Assembly: GCA_964515555.1 (NCBI GenBank)
Contig: CAZEVY010000004.1
Coordinates: 59,068-123,067 of the forward strand
Source: CAZEVY01 sp964515555
Lineage (GTDB): Bacteria > Acidobacteriota > Terriglobia > Bryobacterales > Bryobacteraceae
Reading direction: 5' to 3'
Length of the DNA: 64,000 nucleotides
Position 1 is the first letter of the stretch, and every line of letters begins with the position of its first letter. Positions 7,549-16,743 of this stretch are shown here, in pieces. A program made the position numbers and the translations under genes. Under the pieces are notes generated by a model that had not been told where the DNA came from, made no database searches, and saw nothing but the letters and a program-made list of their open reading frames with translations.

Positions 7549-8688
7549 ATGGCACTGAGCGACCAGCTCATCACCCCCGTCGAAAAACCAGCTCAATTCG
7601 AGGCTCCTCAAGTCGGACTTGAGGACGTGGAAGTCGACTCGTTGATTCGAACCCTGACCGCGCGCCAGGCCTTCAACGTGACCGGCAAAGGACTCACGGT
7701 GGCGGTGCTCGACACCGGGCTGCGCACCACCCACGTCGATTTCACCGGCCGCGTGGTGGCGCAGCGTAATTTCACCCCCGACAACGGAGGCGACGTCAAC
7801 AACGCCGCCGACGGCAACGGCCACGGAACCAACGTGGGCGGCATTATCGTCGCCAACAAGATCCACAAGGGGATCGCCATCGACGCGAACATCATTCCCC
7901 TCAAGGTGCTCCGCAACAACGGCGGCGGCAACTTCGGCTCGGTCGATCAGGCGCTCGACTGGGTCATCCAGAACGCCCAAACCCACAAGATCACCTGCGT
8001 CTCCATGTCGCTCGGCGACTCCTCGAATCGCACCACCGACGCCGATCTGACCGGCGACGCCATCCGCCAAAAGGTTCAGAAGCTCCGCCAGATGCGTATC
8101 CCGGTCTGTATCGCCGCCGGCAACGATTACTTCACGCACGGCAGCCAGCAGGGCATGGGCTACCCCGCGATCATGCGCGAGTGCGTCAGCGTCGGCGCGG
8201 TATATGACGCCGACGAGGGCGGCTTCAGCTATTCGAGCGGCGCCGTGGCGAACTCCTCGGCCGCCGACCGTATCACGCCGTTCTCGCAGCGCCTCCACGA
8301 CTCGGTGAATACCAGCACGCGAACCGACATTTTCGCGCCGGGGGCGCCGGTGACCTCCTCCGGCATCTCCAGCGACCAGGGCGAATCCGTGCAGCACGGC
8401 ACCAGCCAGGCGACGCCGGTGACCTCCGGCGTGATCCTGCTCATGCAGGAGTTCCACCAGCGCCGCACCGGCCGTCTGCCGGAAGTGGCCGACCTGGTCA
8501 CATGGCTGCGCCGCGGCTCCCGTACCATCTTCGACGGCGACGACGAGGACGACAACGTGTCGCACACCAACCAGAAGTTCCGCCGCATCGACGCGGTGGG
8601 CGCGTTGACGGCGGTGCGGCGCGCGATTCAGTTGTCGATCTTTCTCTCGGCGAATCCGATCGCGCGCGGCGCGAAGGCGACCGGTTAG
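7549..8688 (+). CDS. S8 family (subtilisin-like) serine peptidase
   Basis: 379 residues. The catalytic triad is complete: Asp in VAVLDTGLRTTHVDF (about residue 62), His in GNGHGTNVGGIIVANK (about 94) and Ser in HGTSQATPVTSGVILLM (about 285), with the oxyanion Asn region in CIAAGNDYF. There is no visible signal peptide or cleavable prodomain beyond about 45 residues, so the protein may act inside the cell or use another route. It has its own strong ribosome binding site and converges with the NHL-propeller gene. The substrate is unknown. Confidence 0.9.
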   Translation: MALSDQLITPVEKPAQFEAPQVGLEDVEVDSLIRTLTARQAFNVTGKGLTVAVLDTGLRTTHVDFTGRVVAQRNFTPDNGGDVNNAADGNGHGTNVGGIIVANKIHKGIAIDANIIPLKVLRNNGGGNFGSVDQALDWVIQNAQTHKITCVSMSLGDSSNRTTDADLTGDAIRQKVQKLRQMRIPVCIAAGNDYFTHGSQQGMGYPAIMRECVSVGAVYDADEGGFSYSSGAVANSSAADRITPFSQRLHDSVNTSTRTDIFAPGAPVTSSGISSDQGESVQHGTSQATPVTSGVILLMQEFHQRRTGRLPEVADLVTWLRRGSRTIFDGDDEDDNVSHTNQKFRRIDAVGALTAVRRAIQLSIFLSANPIARGAKATG

Positions 8689-8721
8689 AAGTGAAGTAAC
8701 GAGGCGGGAGCCGGTGCGCGA

Positions 8722-9705
8722 TCAGTTCGCCGGCTTCAGCCCTTCGGTCTCGCCGAGGCCGCGCGTCAGCCACCCCGGATACCAGCGGAAGACGTTGCCC
8801 GTGAGGCTGCCGATGAAGATCTCGTTCTTCGGCGTCACATGCAGCCAATGACCGGGACTCTCCATCGACCCGAGAACCTTCCCGGTCTCGATGTCGATCC
8901 GCATGATTCGCCCCGCCAGCGTGTCGTAGGTGATGTTCTCGATGTTGTCGCGGTGCGTGATGATCCACAGCTCGTCCTTGGGCGTGACGAACAGGTTCTG
9001 CGTCGCGCCCAGGTGCCTCCATTGCCGCAGAAACTTGCCGTCGGCGTCGAAGACCTGGATGCGGTTGTTCTCGCGGTCGCTCACGTAGACGCGGCCCCTG
9101 GAGTCCACCCCGATCGAGTGCGGCGTGTTGAACTCGCCCGGCGCCGTCCCGCGTTTGCCCCACGTGGTAATGTACTTTCCGTCGCGCGAGAATTTCACGA
9201 CGCGGGAATTTCCGTACCCATCCGAAACGTAGAACTCGCCGGTCGGCGCGAAGGCGATGTCGGTGGGACGGTTGAACGTCTGGTCGTCGGTGGCCGCCTT
9301 CTGCTTGATGCCGAGAGTCAGCAGAAGCTTGCCCTCGCGGGTGAACTTCATGACTTGGTGGTCGCCGTTGTCGGTCACCCAGACGTTGCCGTCGCGGTCC
9401 ACCCGCATGCCGTGCGCATTGCCGAACATACCCTTGCCCCACGACCGCAGGTACTTCCCCTTGGCGTCGAAGACGACGATGGGGTCGGCCTTGGGTCCGC
9501 GATGGAAAACGTACACCTCCTCTTTGGCGTCGACCGCCACAGACGAGACGCGCCCGAACTTCCAGCCGTCGGGCATCGTGTCCGGCTCCTCGCCGAATCG
9601 GATCTGCACGCGGTACTTCATCAGGCTGCCTTCGTGCGGGTACCAGCCCTCCTGGGCGAAGGCCGCCGCTGCGGCCACAATCAGCGCAACCAACCATCTC
9701 GACAT
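8722..9705 (-). CDS. exported NHL-repeat beta-propeller protein
   Basis: 327 residues from ATG 9705, which is preceded by AGGAGG at a good distance and starts a signal peptide (MSRWLVALIVAAAAAFAQ). At least four NHL-like repeats are visible, for example GMRVDRDGNVWVTDNGDHQVMKF, FAPTGEFYVSDGYGNSRVVKF and GVDSRGRVYVSDRENNRIQVF. Such six-bladed propellers bind partners or, in peptidylglycine lyase-like relatives, act as enzymes; no catalytic residues are evident here. Longer in-frame starts up to 9789 would run into the promoter region of the divergent gene. Confidence 0.85.
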   Translation of the reverse strand: MSRWLVALIVAAAAAFAQEGWYPHEGSLMKYRVQIRFGEEPDTMPDGWKFGRVSSVAVDAKEEVYVFHRGPKADPIVVFDAKGKYLRSWGKGMFGNAHGMRVDRDGNVWVTDNGDHQVMKFTREGKLLLTLGIKQKAATDDQTFNRPTDIAFAPTGEFYVSDGYGNSRVVKFSRDGKYITTWGKRGTAPGEFNTPHSIGVDSRGRVYVSDRENNRIQVFDADGKFLRQWRHLGATQNLFVTPKDELWIITHRDNIENITYDTLAGRIMRIDIETGKVLGSMESPGHWLHVTPKNEIFIGSLTGNVFRWYPGWLTRGLGETEGLKPAN

Positions 9706-9758
9706 GGGAATGCCTCCTCTCTCGGCGTCATACATGATAACTTGAGTCATCTGACACA

Positions 9759-9775
9759 GCAGTGCTCCGCACTGC
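9759..9775. repeat. perfect hairpin, 7-bp stem with TCC loop, between divergent genes
   Basis: GCAGTGC-TCC-GCACTGC lies 17 bp before the oxidoreductase start. It resembles other hairpins in this window with TCC/GGA-type loops (21080, 21099, 61494), so it may belong to one palindrome family. Confidence 0.5.
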
Positions 9776-9791
9776 GGGAAGGATAGCACCC

Positions 9792-11092
<1,301 letters not shown>

Positions 11093-11096
<4 letters not shown>

Positions 11097-11284
11097 GTGA
11101 TGTGGGCGAATCGAAGGACGACCGCGTCGCGTTGGACTTGAGCGACGACCCGGTTCTTGCCATGTGGGGTGTCGGTCGCGAGTTGTGGCTCGACGAGTGT
11201 GGCGACGCATACGTCGCAAGGGAGCGTGCAGGGTGGGGCTCGGAGGATGACCCGCAGGGGTCGCCGCGAAAGGACGGCAATTAG
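11093..11284 (+). CDS. short antitoxin-like protein, no toxin partner visible
   Basis: 63 residues from GTG 11093, which overlaps the stop of the oxidoreductase gene (GTGA). The core SDDPVLAMWGVGRELWLDECGDAYVARERAGW resembles the short C-terminal motif of many VapB-like or MazE-like antitoxins, in which DPxLxxxGxG...W...DExVxxLRxGW docks the toxin. No PIN-domain toxin follows. The last residues are encoded by a palindrome (11249-11262) related to the GACCC..GGGTC hairpins elsewhere in the window, suggesting that a repeat has been added to the 3' end. Possibly a remnant of a toxin-antitoxin pair. Confidence 0.5.
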
Positions 11285-11510
11285 CGGTACCTGATCACGT
11301 CTTAGGGCGCGAGTTCGCTGTAACTCCGACCGCTTCGCATGGCATTGAGATCTCCAGACCCTGTTTCGCCGGAACTTCGTGCTATCGAACAGGAGTTTGA
11401 TTCGGCCTGCAGAACGAACGCCTTGCTGCGGGTCCACCGGGGCGCCGCCGTCCGCGAGATTCCCAACTGCGGCTCAACGCCGTGAATCTCTTGGGCGCTA
11501 GAATGGACGT
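11285..11510. other. intergenic stretch before the toxin-antitoxin pair
   Basis: 226 bp. An ATG at 11339 opens 48 codons, but the product matches no family I recognise and has no ribosome binding site, so it is not called. TAGAAT (11499-11504) ends 6 nt before the antitoxin GTG and is the likely promoter -10 for a leaderless toxin-antitoxin transcript. Confidence 0.4.
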
Positions 11511-11720
11511 GTGCCTGAAGCTGACATCCAGGTTGTTTCCAACGAAGCTGGCGAGCCGACGGCCGTTATCGTCCCAATCGCGCTTTGGAGGGAGATCGCT
11601 TCGGAACGCGAAACCGCGTACCTGTTGAAATCCGAGACCATGCGGCAGCGGCTGCTGGCTGCGCTGGAACGTGGGAGCGGTGTGCCGCTGGATGACGCGG
11701 TGGCGAAACTGGGTTTGTGA
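11511..11720 (+). CDS. type II antitoxin of the Phd/YefM type
   Basis: 69 residues from GTG 11511, with TAGAAT 6 nt upstream. The pattern IQVVSNEAGEPTAVIVPIALWREIASERETAYLL is the Phd/YefM DNA-binding domain core, followed by a C-terminal tail (MRQRLLAALERGSG) that would wrap and block the toxin. The stop overlaps the start of the YoeB toxin gene (GTGA), the classical coupled arrangement. The product would bind the toxin and repress the operon, with the toxin as corepressor. Confidence 0.88.
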   Translation: MPEADIQVVSNEAGEPTAVIVPIALWREIASERETAYLLKSETMRQRLLAALERGSGVPLDDAVAKLGL

Positions 11721-11974
11721 GAAGCATCGAGTTCGACCCTGGGGCGTTCGACGACTTGACATGGTGGGCAGAACAGGATCGGGCTCAAGCGATTCGCATC
11801 ATCCGTCTCGTCCGAGAAACGCTGCGCGATCCGTTTGCCGGCGTCGGTAAGCCGGAACCGTTGCGGCACGCGCTGGCCGGCTGCTGGTCGCGGCGAATTG
11901 ACCAGGAGCATCGGCTGGTTTATCAGGTGCTGCCGGACAAGATTCGGATTCTCGCCTGTCGCTACCACTACTAG
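11717..11974 (+). CDS. yoeB: Txe/YoeB family mRNA interferase toxin
   Basis: 85 residues, full family length. It ends in IRILACRYHY and contains RDPFAGVGKPEPLRHALAGCWSRRIDQEHRLVYQV, the YoeB signature; the expected catalytic set (Glu and Arg in the core, His-Tyr at the C-terminus) is present. YoeB binds the ribosomal A site and cuts mRNA during translation. The GTG start overlaps the antitoxin stop by 4 bp. The product looks intact. Confidence 0.95.
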   Translation: MRSIEFDPGAFDDLTWWAEQDRAQAIRIIRLVRETLRDPFAGVGKPEPLRHALAGCWSRRIDQEHRLVYQVLPDKIRILACRYHY

Positions 11975-12227
11975 ATCTCCGGTTCGACTCATCGATGAAT
12001 GAAGAACGCGCTGCCTGTTGATTAGGCGATTTATTGGGCGAAGGCGAGGAGCCTGTCGCTCCTGGTGTCCAAGTCGGCAGCCTGCGCACGAGAGCCGTCT
12101 TGAGCCGCTATTGACACAGAGTACTTGTCGTAATAAAGTAAGACGTGCCCAGCGACCCCCATCGCCCTTCGACCCGAAGACGATTGACACCCGGAACACA
12201 AGGGTCCAATCCTGACAAGTAGGGAAC
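11975..12227 (+). other. intergenic region carrying the promoter of the next gene
   Basis: 253 bp without a supported gene. It holds the strong promoter at 12111-12139 and an AGGGA ribosome binding site just before the ATG at 12228. The expected leader is about 80 nt. No tRNA or known RNA element was seen. Confidence 0.4.
12111..12139 (+). promoter_or_regulatory. strong promoter TTGACA-N17-TAAAGT with inverted repeat TACTT-N9-AAGTA
   Basis: -35 TTGACA (12111-12116), 17-bp spacer, -10 TAAAGT (12134-12139). An inverted repeat TACTT / AAGTA (12122-12126 and 12136-12140) runs from the spacer into the -10 box, as expected of a repressor site. The same layout with the same spacer core AGAGTACTT is found before the serine hydrolase gene at 34502. 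Confidence 0.75.
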
Positions 12228-13577
12228 ATGGCGAAGATTCGGTCCGAGATCTGGCTCGCGCTGATCCTCATCCCCGCCGCGATGATGCTCGTCGTGATTC
12301 CCGGGACGTGGCTCTACATGACCTCTACGGCGACGCCCCTGCACCCGAAGCCCGAGGAGGCGCCGTCGGTGACGCAGTCGGCCCCCCCGCCGAATTGGGC
12401 CCGCGCCGTCGGCCAGGGACGGCAAATCGTCCGTGCGGGTCTCGGCGAGCAGAACCTGCCGGGACTTTCGGTAGCGGTCGGCGTCGGCGGCGACCTCGTG
12501 TGGGCGGAAGGCTTCGGCTATGCCGATATGGAGAGCCGCCTGCCCGTCACGCCGAATCACCGGTTCCGGATCGGAACCGCCTCCGCGATGCTCACATCGG
12601 CCGCGGCCGGCATGCTGATCGAGCAAGGCCGCCTTAAGCTCGACGACGAGATTCAGACCCAAGTGCCCGCGTTCCCGAAGAAGCAGTGGCCCGTGACGCT
12701 GCGCCAGGTCATGGGACATATGGCCGGCCTCATCAGCGACGGCGGCGACGAGTCGGAGCTCTTTTCCAGACAATGCGCGCGGCCGGTCGAAGCGCTGCCG
12801 CACTTCGCGGAAAGTTCGCTGCGGTTCGAGCCGGGGACCGAGTACCGCTTCTCGAACTATGGCTGGATCCTCGTCAGCGCGGCCGTCGAAGCCGCCGCCG
12901 GCGAGCCGTTCCTCCAGTTCATGCGGGAGCGTGTCTTCGATCCACTGGGGATGCGCGATACCATCGCCGACCCGTCCAAGGGCCCCGACGGCTCCGATGA
13001 CGCTCCCTTTCTGACGTTCTTCAAGGACCAGGTCATCGATCGGATCAAGGGGGGCGACGCCAACCTGGTCACCGGCGAGGGCTCCGGAACGAAGCCGATC
13101 CCGAATCAGGTGACGTCCTACTTCCCGAGGCTCAATGCGGATCCCAAGAACGGCCTCCACATGATGCGTCCCCTCGACCAGTCCTGCTATGCGGGCGCCA
13201 GCGTCTTCGTGTCCACTCCTTCCGACCTGGTGCGCTTCGGGATGGCGATCAACGCCGGCAAGCTGCTGAAGCGCGACACCGTCCGATTGCTCCAGACGCC
13301 GCAGCGGCTGGCCTCGGGTCAGGAAACCGATTACGGTCTGGGCTGGGCGCTCGCCACCGTCACGCTGGCGGGGGAACAAACGCGCGCCGCCGGCCACAAC
13401 GGCCGGATGCTGGGCGGGATGGCGTCGTCGCTTCTGACTTTTCCCGAGCGCCGGATGGCCGTGGCGGTGACGTCGAACATCTCCTACGCGGACACGTACT
13501 CGCTCGCGGTGAAGCTCGCCCAGGCCTTCGCGGAACAGGGCACAACTCCGGCGGGCACAACTCCGGCGGATAAATGA
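12228..13577 (+). CDS. membrane-anchored beta-lactamase-fold (class C/LACTB-like) protein with degenerate active site
   Basis: 449 residues. An N-terminal hydrophobic anchor (about residues 8-30, ALILIPAAMMLVVIPG) is followed by a beta-lactamase/CubicO domain: LPGLSVAVGVGGDLVWAEGFGYAD, the region FRIGTASAMLTSAAAG, and FEPGTEYRFSNYGWILVSAA. In active relatives these read FRIGSxSK and YSN; here the nucleophile Ser is Thr, the SxxK Lys is Ala and the YxN Tyr is Phe, so classical acyl-enzyme chemistry looks impossible. The third element near GHNGRMLGG is present. It is most likely a binding or regulatory pseudoenzyme. Near the C-terminus the peptide GTTPA occurs twice from a 15-bp DNA duplication (about 13539-13568). 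It has a strong promoter. Confidence 0.82.
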   Translation: MAKIRSEIWLALILIPAAMMLVVIPGTWLYMTSTATPLHPKPEEAPSVTQSAPPPNWARAVGQGRQIVRAGLGEQNLPGLSVAVGVGGDLVWAEGFGYADMESRLPVTPNHRFRIGTASAMLTSAAAGMLIEQGRLKLDDEIQTQVPAFPKKQWPVTLRQVMGHMAGLISDGGDESELFSRQCARPVEALPHFAESSLRFEPGTEYRFSNYGWILVSAAVEAAAGEPFLQFMRERVFDPLGMRDTIADPSKGPDGSDDAPFLTFFKDQVIDRIKGGDANLVTGEGSGTKPIPNQVTSYFPRLNADPKNGLHMMRPLDQSCYAGASVFVSTPSDLVRFGMAINAGKLLKRDTVRLLQTPQRLASGQETDYGLGWALATVTLAGEQTRAAGHNGRMLGGMASSLLTFPERRMAVAVTSNISYADTYSLAVKLAQAFAEQGTTPAGTTPADK

Positions 13578-13694
13578 CGCGCCGGATGCGGCGCCGCCCC
13601 GCCGAAGCGCGTCCCGGCCGATGGGCGGGACCGGGCCTACTTTTTTGAAGAATTTTTGCCGCCTCCTACGTCATATACAAACAGGGAGGTGGCT

Positions 13695-13889
13695 ATGGCG
13701 ACGCTCTCAAAACCCAAGCTCGATGCCGCGCCCAAGGCGGCCGTCTACTGTCCGATGTGCACCCACACCGTCGAGGCCGAGGTGCTCGCGGTCCGCAAGG
13801 CCCTCTGGGTGAAGCCCGGACAGCGATGTCCGCGCTGCAACTCGCCGCTCGACGCCGGATACGTGATCAGCCTGCCGCGCGCGGCCTGA
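13695..13889 (+). CDS. small zinc-ribbon protein
   Basis: 64 residues from ATG 13695, preceded by GGGAGGT. Two CxxC knuckles, CPMC (about residue 19) and CPRC (about 45), form a probable zinc ribbon. Hydrophobic segment between them is short, so it is cytosolic. No function is known; such proteins may bind nucleic acid or a partner. A run of six T at about 13641-13646 and TATACA/TACAAA at about 13673-13681 lie upstream and could be a terminator tail and promoter. Its 3' end overlaps the convergent MsrQ gene by 23 bp. Confidence 0.65.
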   Translation: MATLSKPKLDAAPKAAVYCPMCTHTVEAEVLAVRKALWVKPGQRCPRCNSPLDAGYVISLPRAA

Positions 13890-14487
13890 CCGCCTGGCGA
13901 CGGCGCCGGTCCGCGACGTAGAACGCCACGCGTGCGGCGAGCAGCGTCAGAAGAACCGCGCCGTAATACAGCGGGGTCACCACGATCCCCTTCGCCAGCC
14001 ACATATAGTGCACGATGGCGGCGACAGCGCTCAGGTAGATCAGCCGGTGCAGGATTCGCCAGCGCCGGCCGCCCATCCAACGCACGGCTGCGTCGAACGA
14101 CGTCGCTGCGAGCGGCGTCATCAACAGCAGCGCGACACCCCCGGCGATGAAGAATCGCCGAAACGTCAGGTCCTCGGCGATGACCTCGAGATTCCACTGC
14201 GCGTCGCGCCAGAAGTAGTGCAGCCCGTGCAGCGCGCCGTAGAAGAAGGTAATCAGCCCCAACATGCGGCGCAGGAGGATCAGCGGGCTCAGCCCCGGGA
14301 GGCGACGCAGCGGCGTGATGGCCAGCGTCGCCAGCAGCAGCCGGAGCGTCCACCGGCCCGTGAATCGCGCCACGTACTCGATCGAGTTGATGCCCAGACG
14401 CTGGTGATACCACTCCCAGCCGAGCCAGGCAAGCGGCGCCAGGCACAGCGCGGCGACCACCGGTTTCAGCCACGAACTTTTCCACAT
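13867..14487 (-). CDS. msrQ: MsrQ: haem-binding membrane subunit of the protein-methionine-sulfoxide reductase system
   Basis: 206 residues, about six transmembrane helices. The ferric-reductase-like core has conserved His residues in GALHGLHYFW (about residue 85-95), RRWRILHRLIYL (about 145) and AAIVHYMW (about 160), which bind b-type haem. MsrQ takes electrons from the quinone pool or a flavin reductase and gives them to the periplasmic molybdoenzyme MsrP, which repairs oxidised methionine in envelope proteins. No msrP gene is adjacent in this window, so it is either encoded elsewhere or replaced. The start is divergent to the esterase gene, 33 bp away. Confidence 0.93.
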   Translation of the reverse strand: MWKSSWLKPVVAALCLAPLAWLGWEWYHQRLGINSIEYVARFTGRWTLRLLLATLAITPLRRLPGLSPLILLRRMLGLITFFYGALHGLHYFWRDAQWNLEVIAEDLTFRRFFIAGGVALLLMTPLAATSFDAAVRWMGGRRWRILHRLIYLSAVAAIVHYMWLAKGIVVTPLYYGAVLLTLLAARVAFYVADRRRRQAVRPRAAG

Positions 14488-14502
14488 ACGCGGCGGCGAT
14501 TC

Positions 14503-14513
14503 AATCTAAGATA
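14503..14513. promoter_or_regulatory. overlapping divergent -10 elements (AATCTAAGATA)
   Basis: In the 33-bp gap between msrQ and the esterase gene, TAAGAT (14507-14512) lies 8 nt before the plus-strand ATG, and the reverse strand reads TATCTT and TAGATT, the latter 15 nt before the msrQ ATG. The two promoters would have to share the same few base pairs. Confidence 0.4.
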
Positions 14514-14520
14514 GCTGTTC

Positions 14521-16734
14521 ATGAGCCGAATATTCCTCGCTGCCGCGATGATCGCGCCCCTCTGGGCGCTCGACACTACCCTCCGCATCGAGACCGGCAG
14601 CCTGGCCGGTGCGTCGGTCGACGGCGTCGAATCGTTCAAGGGCGTCCCCTTCGCGACAGCAGCGCGATGGAAGCCGCCGCAGCCCGCCGCGCGCTGGGAG
14701 GGCATCCGCGACGCCACCCGGTTCGGCGACGCCTGCCCGCAGCCGGCGTTCGCCCTCGCCGGCGTCCCGCGCGCCAGCGAAGACTGCCTGAATCTCAACG
14801 TGTGGACGCCGGCGAAATCGGCCCAGGACCGGCTTCCCGTAATGGTCTGGATTCACGGCGGCGGCTTCGTCGTCGGCACCGCCAACACCGCCCAATACGA
14901 CGGCGCGGCGATGGCTTCGCGCGGCGTCGTTTTCGTGTCGATCAACTACCGGCTGGGCCCGCTCGGATTCCTCGCGCATCCGGAGCTGACGAAGGAAGCC
15001 GGCCGATCGGGCAACTACGGGCTGCTCGACCAGATCGCCGCGCTCGAATGGGTGCAGCGCAACATCGCGGCCTTCGGCGGCGACCCCAGGCGCGTGACGA
15101 TCTTCGGCGAATCCGCGGGCGGCACCAGCGTCCTGCTGCTGATGGTCGCCCCGCAGGCCAAGGGGCTGTTTCACGGCGTGATCGCGCAGAGCCCGGCGGT
15201 GTACTCGGAAATCGCCTGGCTGCGCGAGATGCGCTACGGACTGGAGCCGGCGGAATCGTCCGGAAGCAAATACGGCGATCTGGCGTCTCTGCGCGCCGCC
15301 GATCCGGCCGAACTCCTCAAGAAGGCCAACATCTCGACGGATTTCATCTTCTCGGAAAGCCCGCGCCTGTGGCCCGTGGTCGACGGCCACGTGATTCCCG
15401 ACGACCCGGCGGCGCTGTTCGCCTCGGGCCGGTTCCATAGGACGCCGCTGATCGTCGGCGTGAACGCCGACGAAGGGGCGCTGTTCATGGCGATGTCGGG
15501 AAAGATCACCGCCGAGCGCGCCCGCCGGCTGATTCGGCGCCAATACGGTGGCGACTTCGAGCGAATATCGACGCTCTACCCGGTGACCTCCGACGCCGAA
15601 GCCGCCGATTCCATCCGGCGCATGGTCGGCGCGTCGTGGTTCCTGCACGGGTCGCGCTCGGTGGCGCGCGACTTGGCGGCGCGCGGCGTCCCCGTGTACT
15701 TCTACCGCTTCGCGCCGTCGAAGCCCGTGGGCATCTTCGCCAACCTGGGCGCGACGCACGCTACCGAGATCCCCTACGTGCTTGGGAATCTCGCGCCGCA
15801 GGCGACGGATCGCGACCGGGAGCTCTCGCGGACTATGACCGATGCCTGGACGCAGTTCGCCAGGACGCTCGCCCCCTCGACGGCGCCCGCCTGGCCGCGC
15901 TACGACGCCAAGTCCGACCAGTACCTCCAGTTCGGCGACTCGATCGAAACCGGCTCGGCGCTCCACCGCGAGGATCTCGACCTGTGGGCCGACGTGTTCG
16001 CCAAGGCCCGTAAGGCCTGGGCGACGCCGCCCCAGCGCTACAGCGCTCCGCGCGTGACGGAGAAGGTGGTCATCGACGGCAAGTTGAACGAAAAAGCCTG
16101 GTCCCGCGCGCCCTGGACCTCCGACTTCGTCGACATCGAGGGCGACGCCAAGCCGCTCCCGCGTTTCCGCACGCGCGCCAAAATGATGTGGGACGACGAG
16201 TACTTCTACATCGCCGCCGATATGGAAGAGCCGCACGTCTGGGGGACGCTGACCAAACACGACTCGGTCATCTTCCACGACAACGACTTCGAGGTCTTCA
16301 TCGACCCCAACGGCGACACGCTGGAATACTACGAGTTCGAGATCAACGCCCTCAACACCGGATGGGACCTGTTCCTCGACAAGCCCTACCGGCACGGCGG
16401 CAAGGCCCGCAACGAGTGGGAAATCCCCGGCCTTAAGACTGCGGTGCATATCAGCGGGACGCTGAACGACCCCTCGAACGAGGATCGCGGCTGGAGCGTC
16501 GAGATCGCGATTCCGTGGAAGGCGCTGGCCGAGTACGCGCGGCGCTCGTCGCCCCCCAAGGAGGGCGACGAGTGGCGAGTGAACTTCTCGCGGGTCGAGT
16601 GGCGGCACGAGGTCGTCGGGAAGAAGTACGAAAAGCTGAAGGGGCTTCGGGAGGACAACTGGGTGTGGTCGCCGCAGGGGGCGATTAACATGCACATCCC
16701 GGAGCGGTGGGGGTTCGTGAAGTTCGTGCGATAG
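14521..16734 (+). CDS. secreted type-B carboxylesterase fused to a CBM9-like domain
   Basis: 737 residues with a signal peptide (MSRIFLAAAMIAPLWA). Residues about 20-500 are a para-nitrobenzyl-esterase-like domain: EDCLNLNVW, MVWIHGGGFVVG, and the nucleophile elbow FGESAGGTSV (Ser near residue 200), with an acidic residue in ADEGALF (about 318) and His in GATHATEIPYV (about 415). Residues about 515-737 form a CBM9-like fold: KVVIDGKLNEKAWSRA, MMWDDEYFYIAADMEEPHVWGT and NDFEVFIDPNGD. This joins ester hydrolysis with probable carbohydrate binding, pointing to plant polysaccharide or acetylated glycan substrates. The fusion point is inside a single open frame with no internal stop. Confidence 0.88.
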   Translation: MSRIFLAAAMIAPLWALDTTLRIETGSLAGASVDGVESFKGVPFATAARWKPPQPAARWEGIRDATRFGDACPQPAFALAGVPRASEDCLNLNVWTPAKSAQDRLPVMVWIHGGGFVVGTANTAQYDGAAMASRGVVFVSINYRLGPLGFLAHPELTKEAGRSGNYGLLDQIAALEWVQRNIAAFGGDPRRVTIFGESAGGTSVLLLMVAPQAKGLFHGVIAQSPAVYSEIAWLREMRYGLEPAESSGSKYGDLASLRAADPAELLKKANISTDFIFSESPRLWPVVDGHVIPDDPAALFASGRFHRTPLIVGVNADEGALFMAMSGKITAERARRLIRRQYGGDFERISTLYPVTSDAEAADSIRRMVGASWFLHGSRSVARDLAARGVPVYFYRFAPSKPVGIFANLGATHATEIPYVLGNLAPQATDRDRELSRTMTDAWTQFARTLAPSTAPAWPRYDAKSDQYLQFGDSIETGSALHREDLDLWADVFAKARKAWATPPQRYSAPRVTEKVVIDGKLNEKAWSRAPWTSDFVDIEGDAKPLPRFRTRAKMMWDDEYFYIAADMEEPHVWGTLTKHDSVIFHDNDFEVFIDPNGDTLEYYEFEINALNTGWDLFLDKPYRHGGKARNEWEIPGLKTAVHISGTLNDPSNEDRGWSVEIAIPWKALAEYARRSSPPKEGDEWRVNFSRVEWRHEVVGKKYEKLKGLREDNWVWSPQGAINMHIPERWGFVKFVR

Positions 16735-16737
16735 AAT
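16732..16737 (+). promoter_or_regulatory. -10-like hexamer TAGAAT, containing the stop codon of the upstream gene
   Basis: The TAG of the esterase stop (16732-16734) is the first half of TAGAAT. Exactly 6 nt separate it from the Uma2 ATG at 16744, consistent with a leaderless transcript. Confidence 0.45.
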
Positions 16738-16743
16738 CCGGAT

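Noticed and set aside
11339..11485. Small open frame of 48 codons upstream of the toxin-antitoxin pair
   Set aside because: No ribosome binding site, no known family and cysteine-rich random-looking product; too short to support.
12001..12060. T-loop-like sequence near 11980 considered as a tRNA
   Set aside because: No acceptor stem or anticodon arm can be formed around it.
13595..13650. GTCCCG...CGGGAC stem with T6 run considered as a terminator after the pseudoenzyme gene
   Set aside because: The T-run is about 9 nt from the stem and could equally belong to the promoter region of the zinc-ribbon gene; not called.
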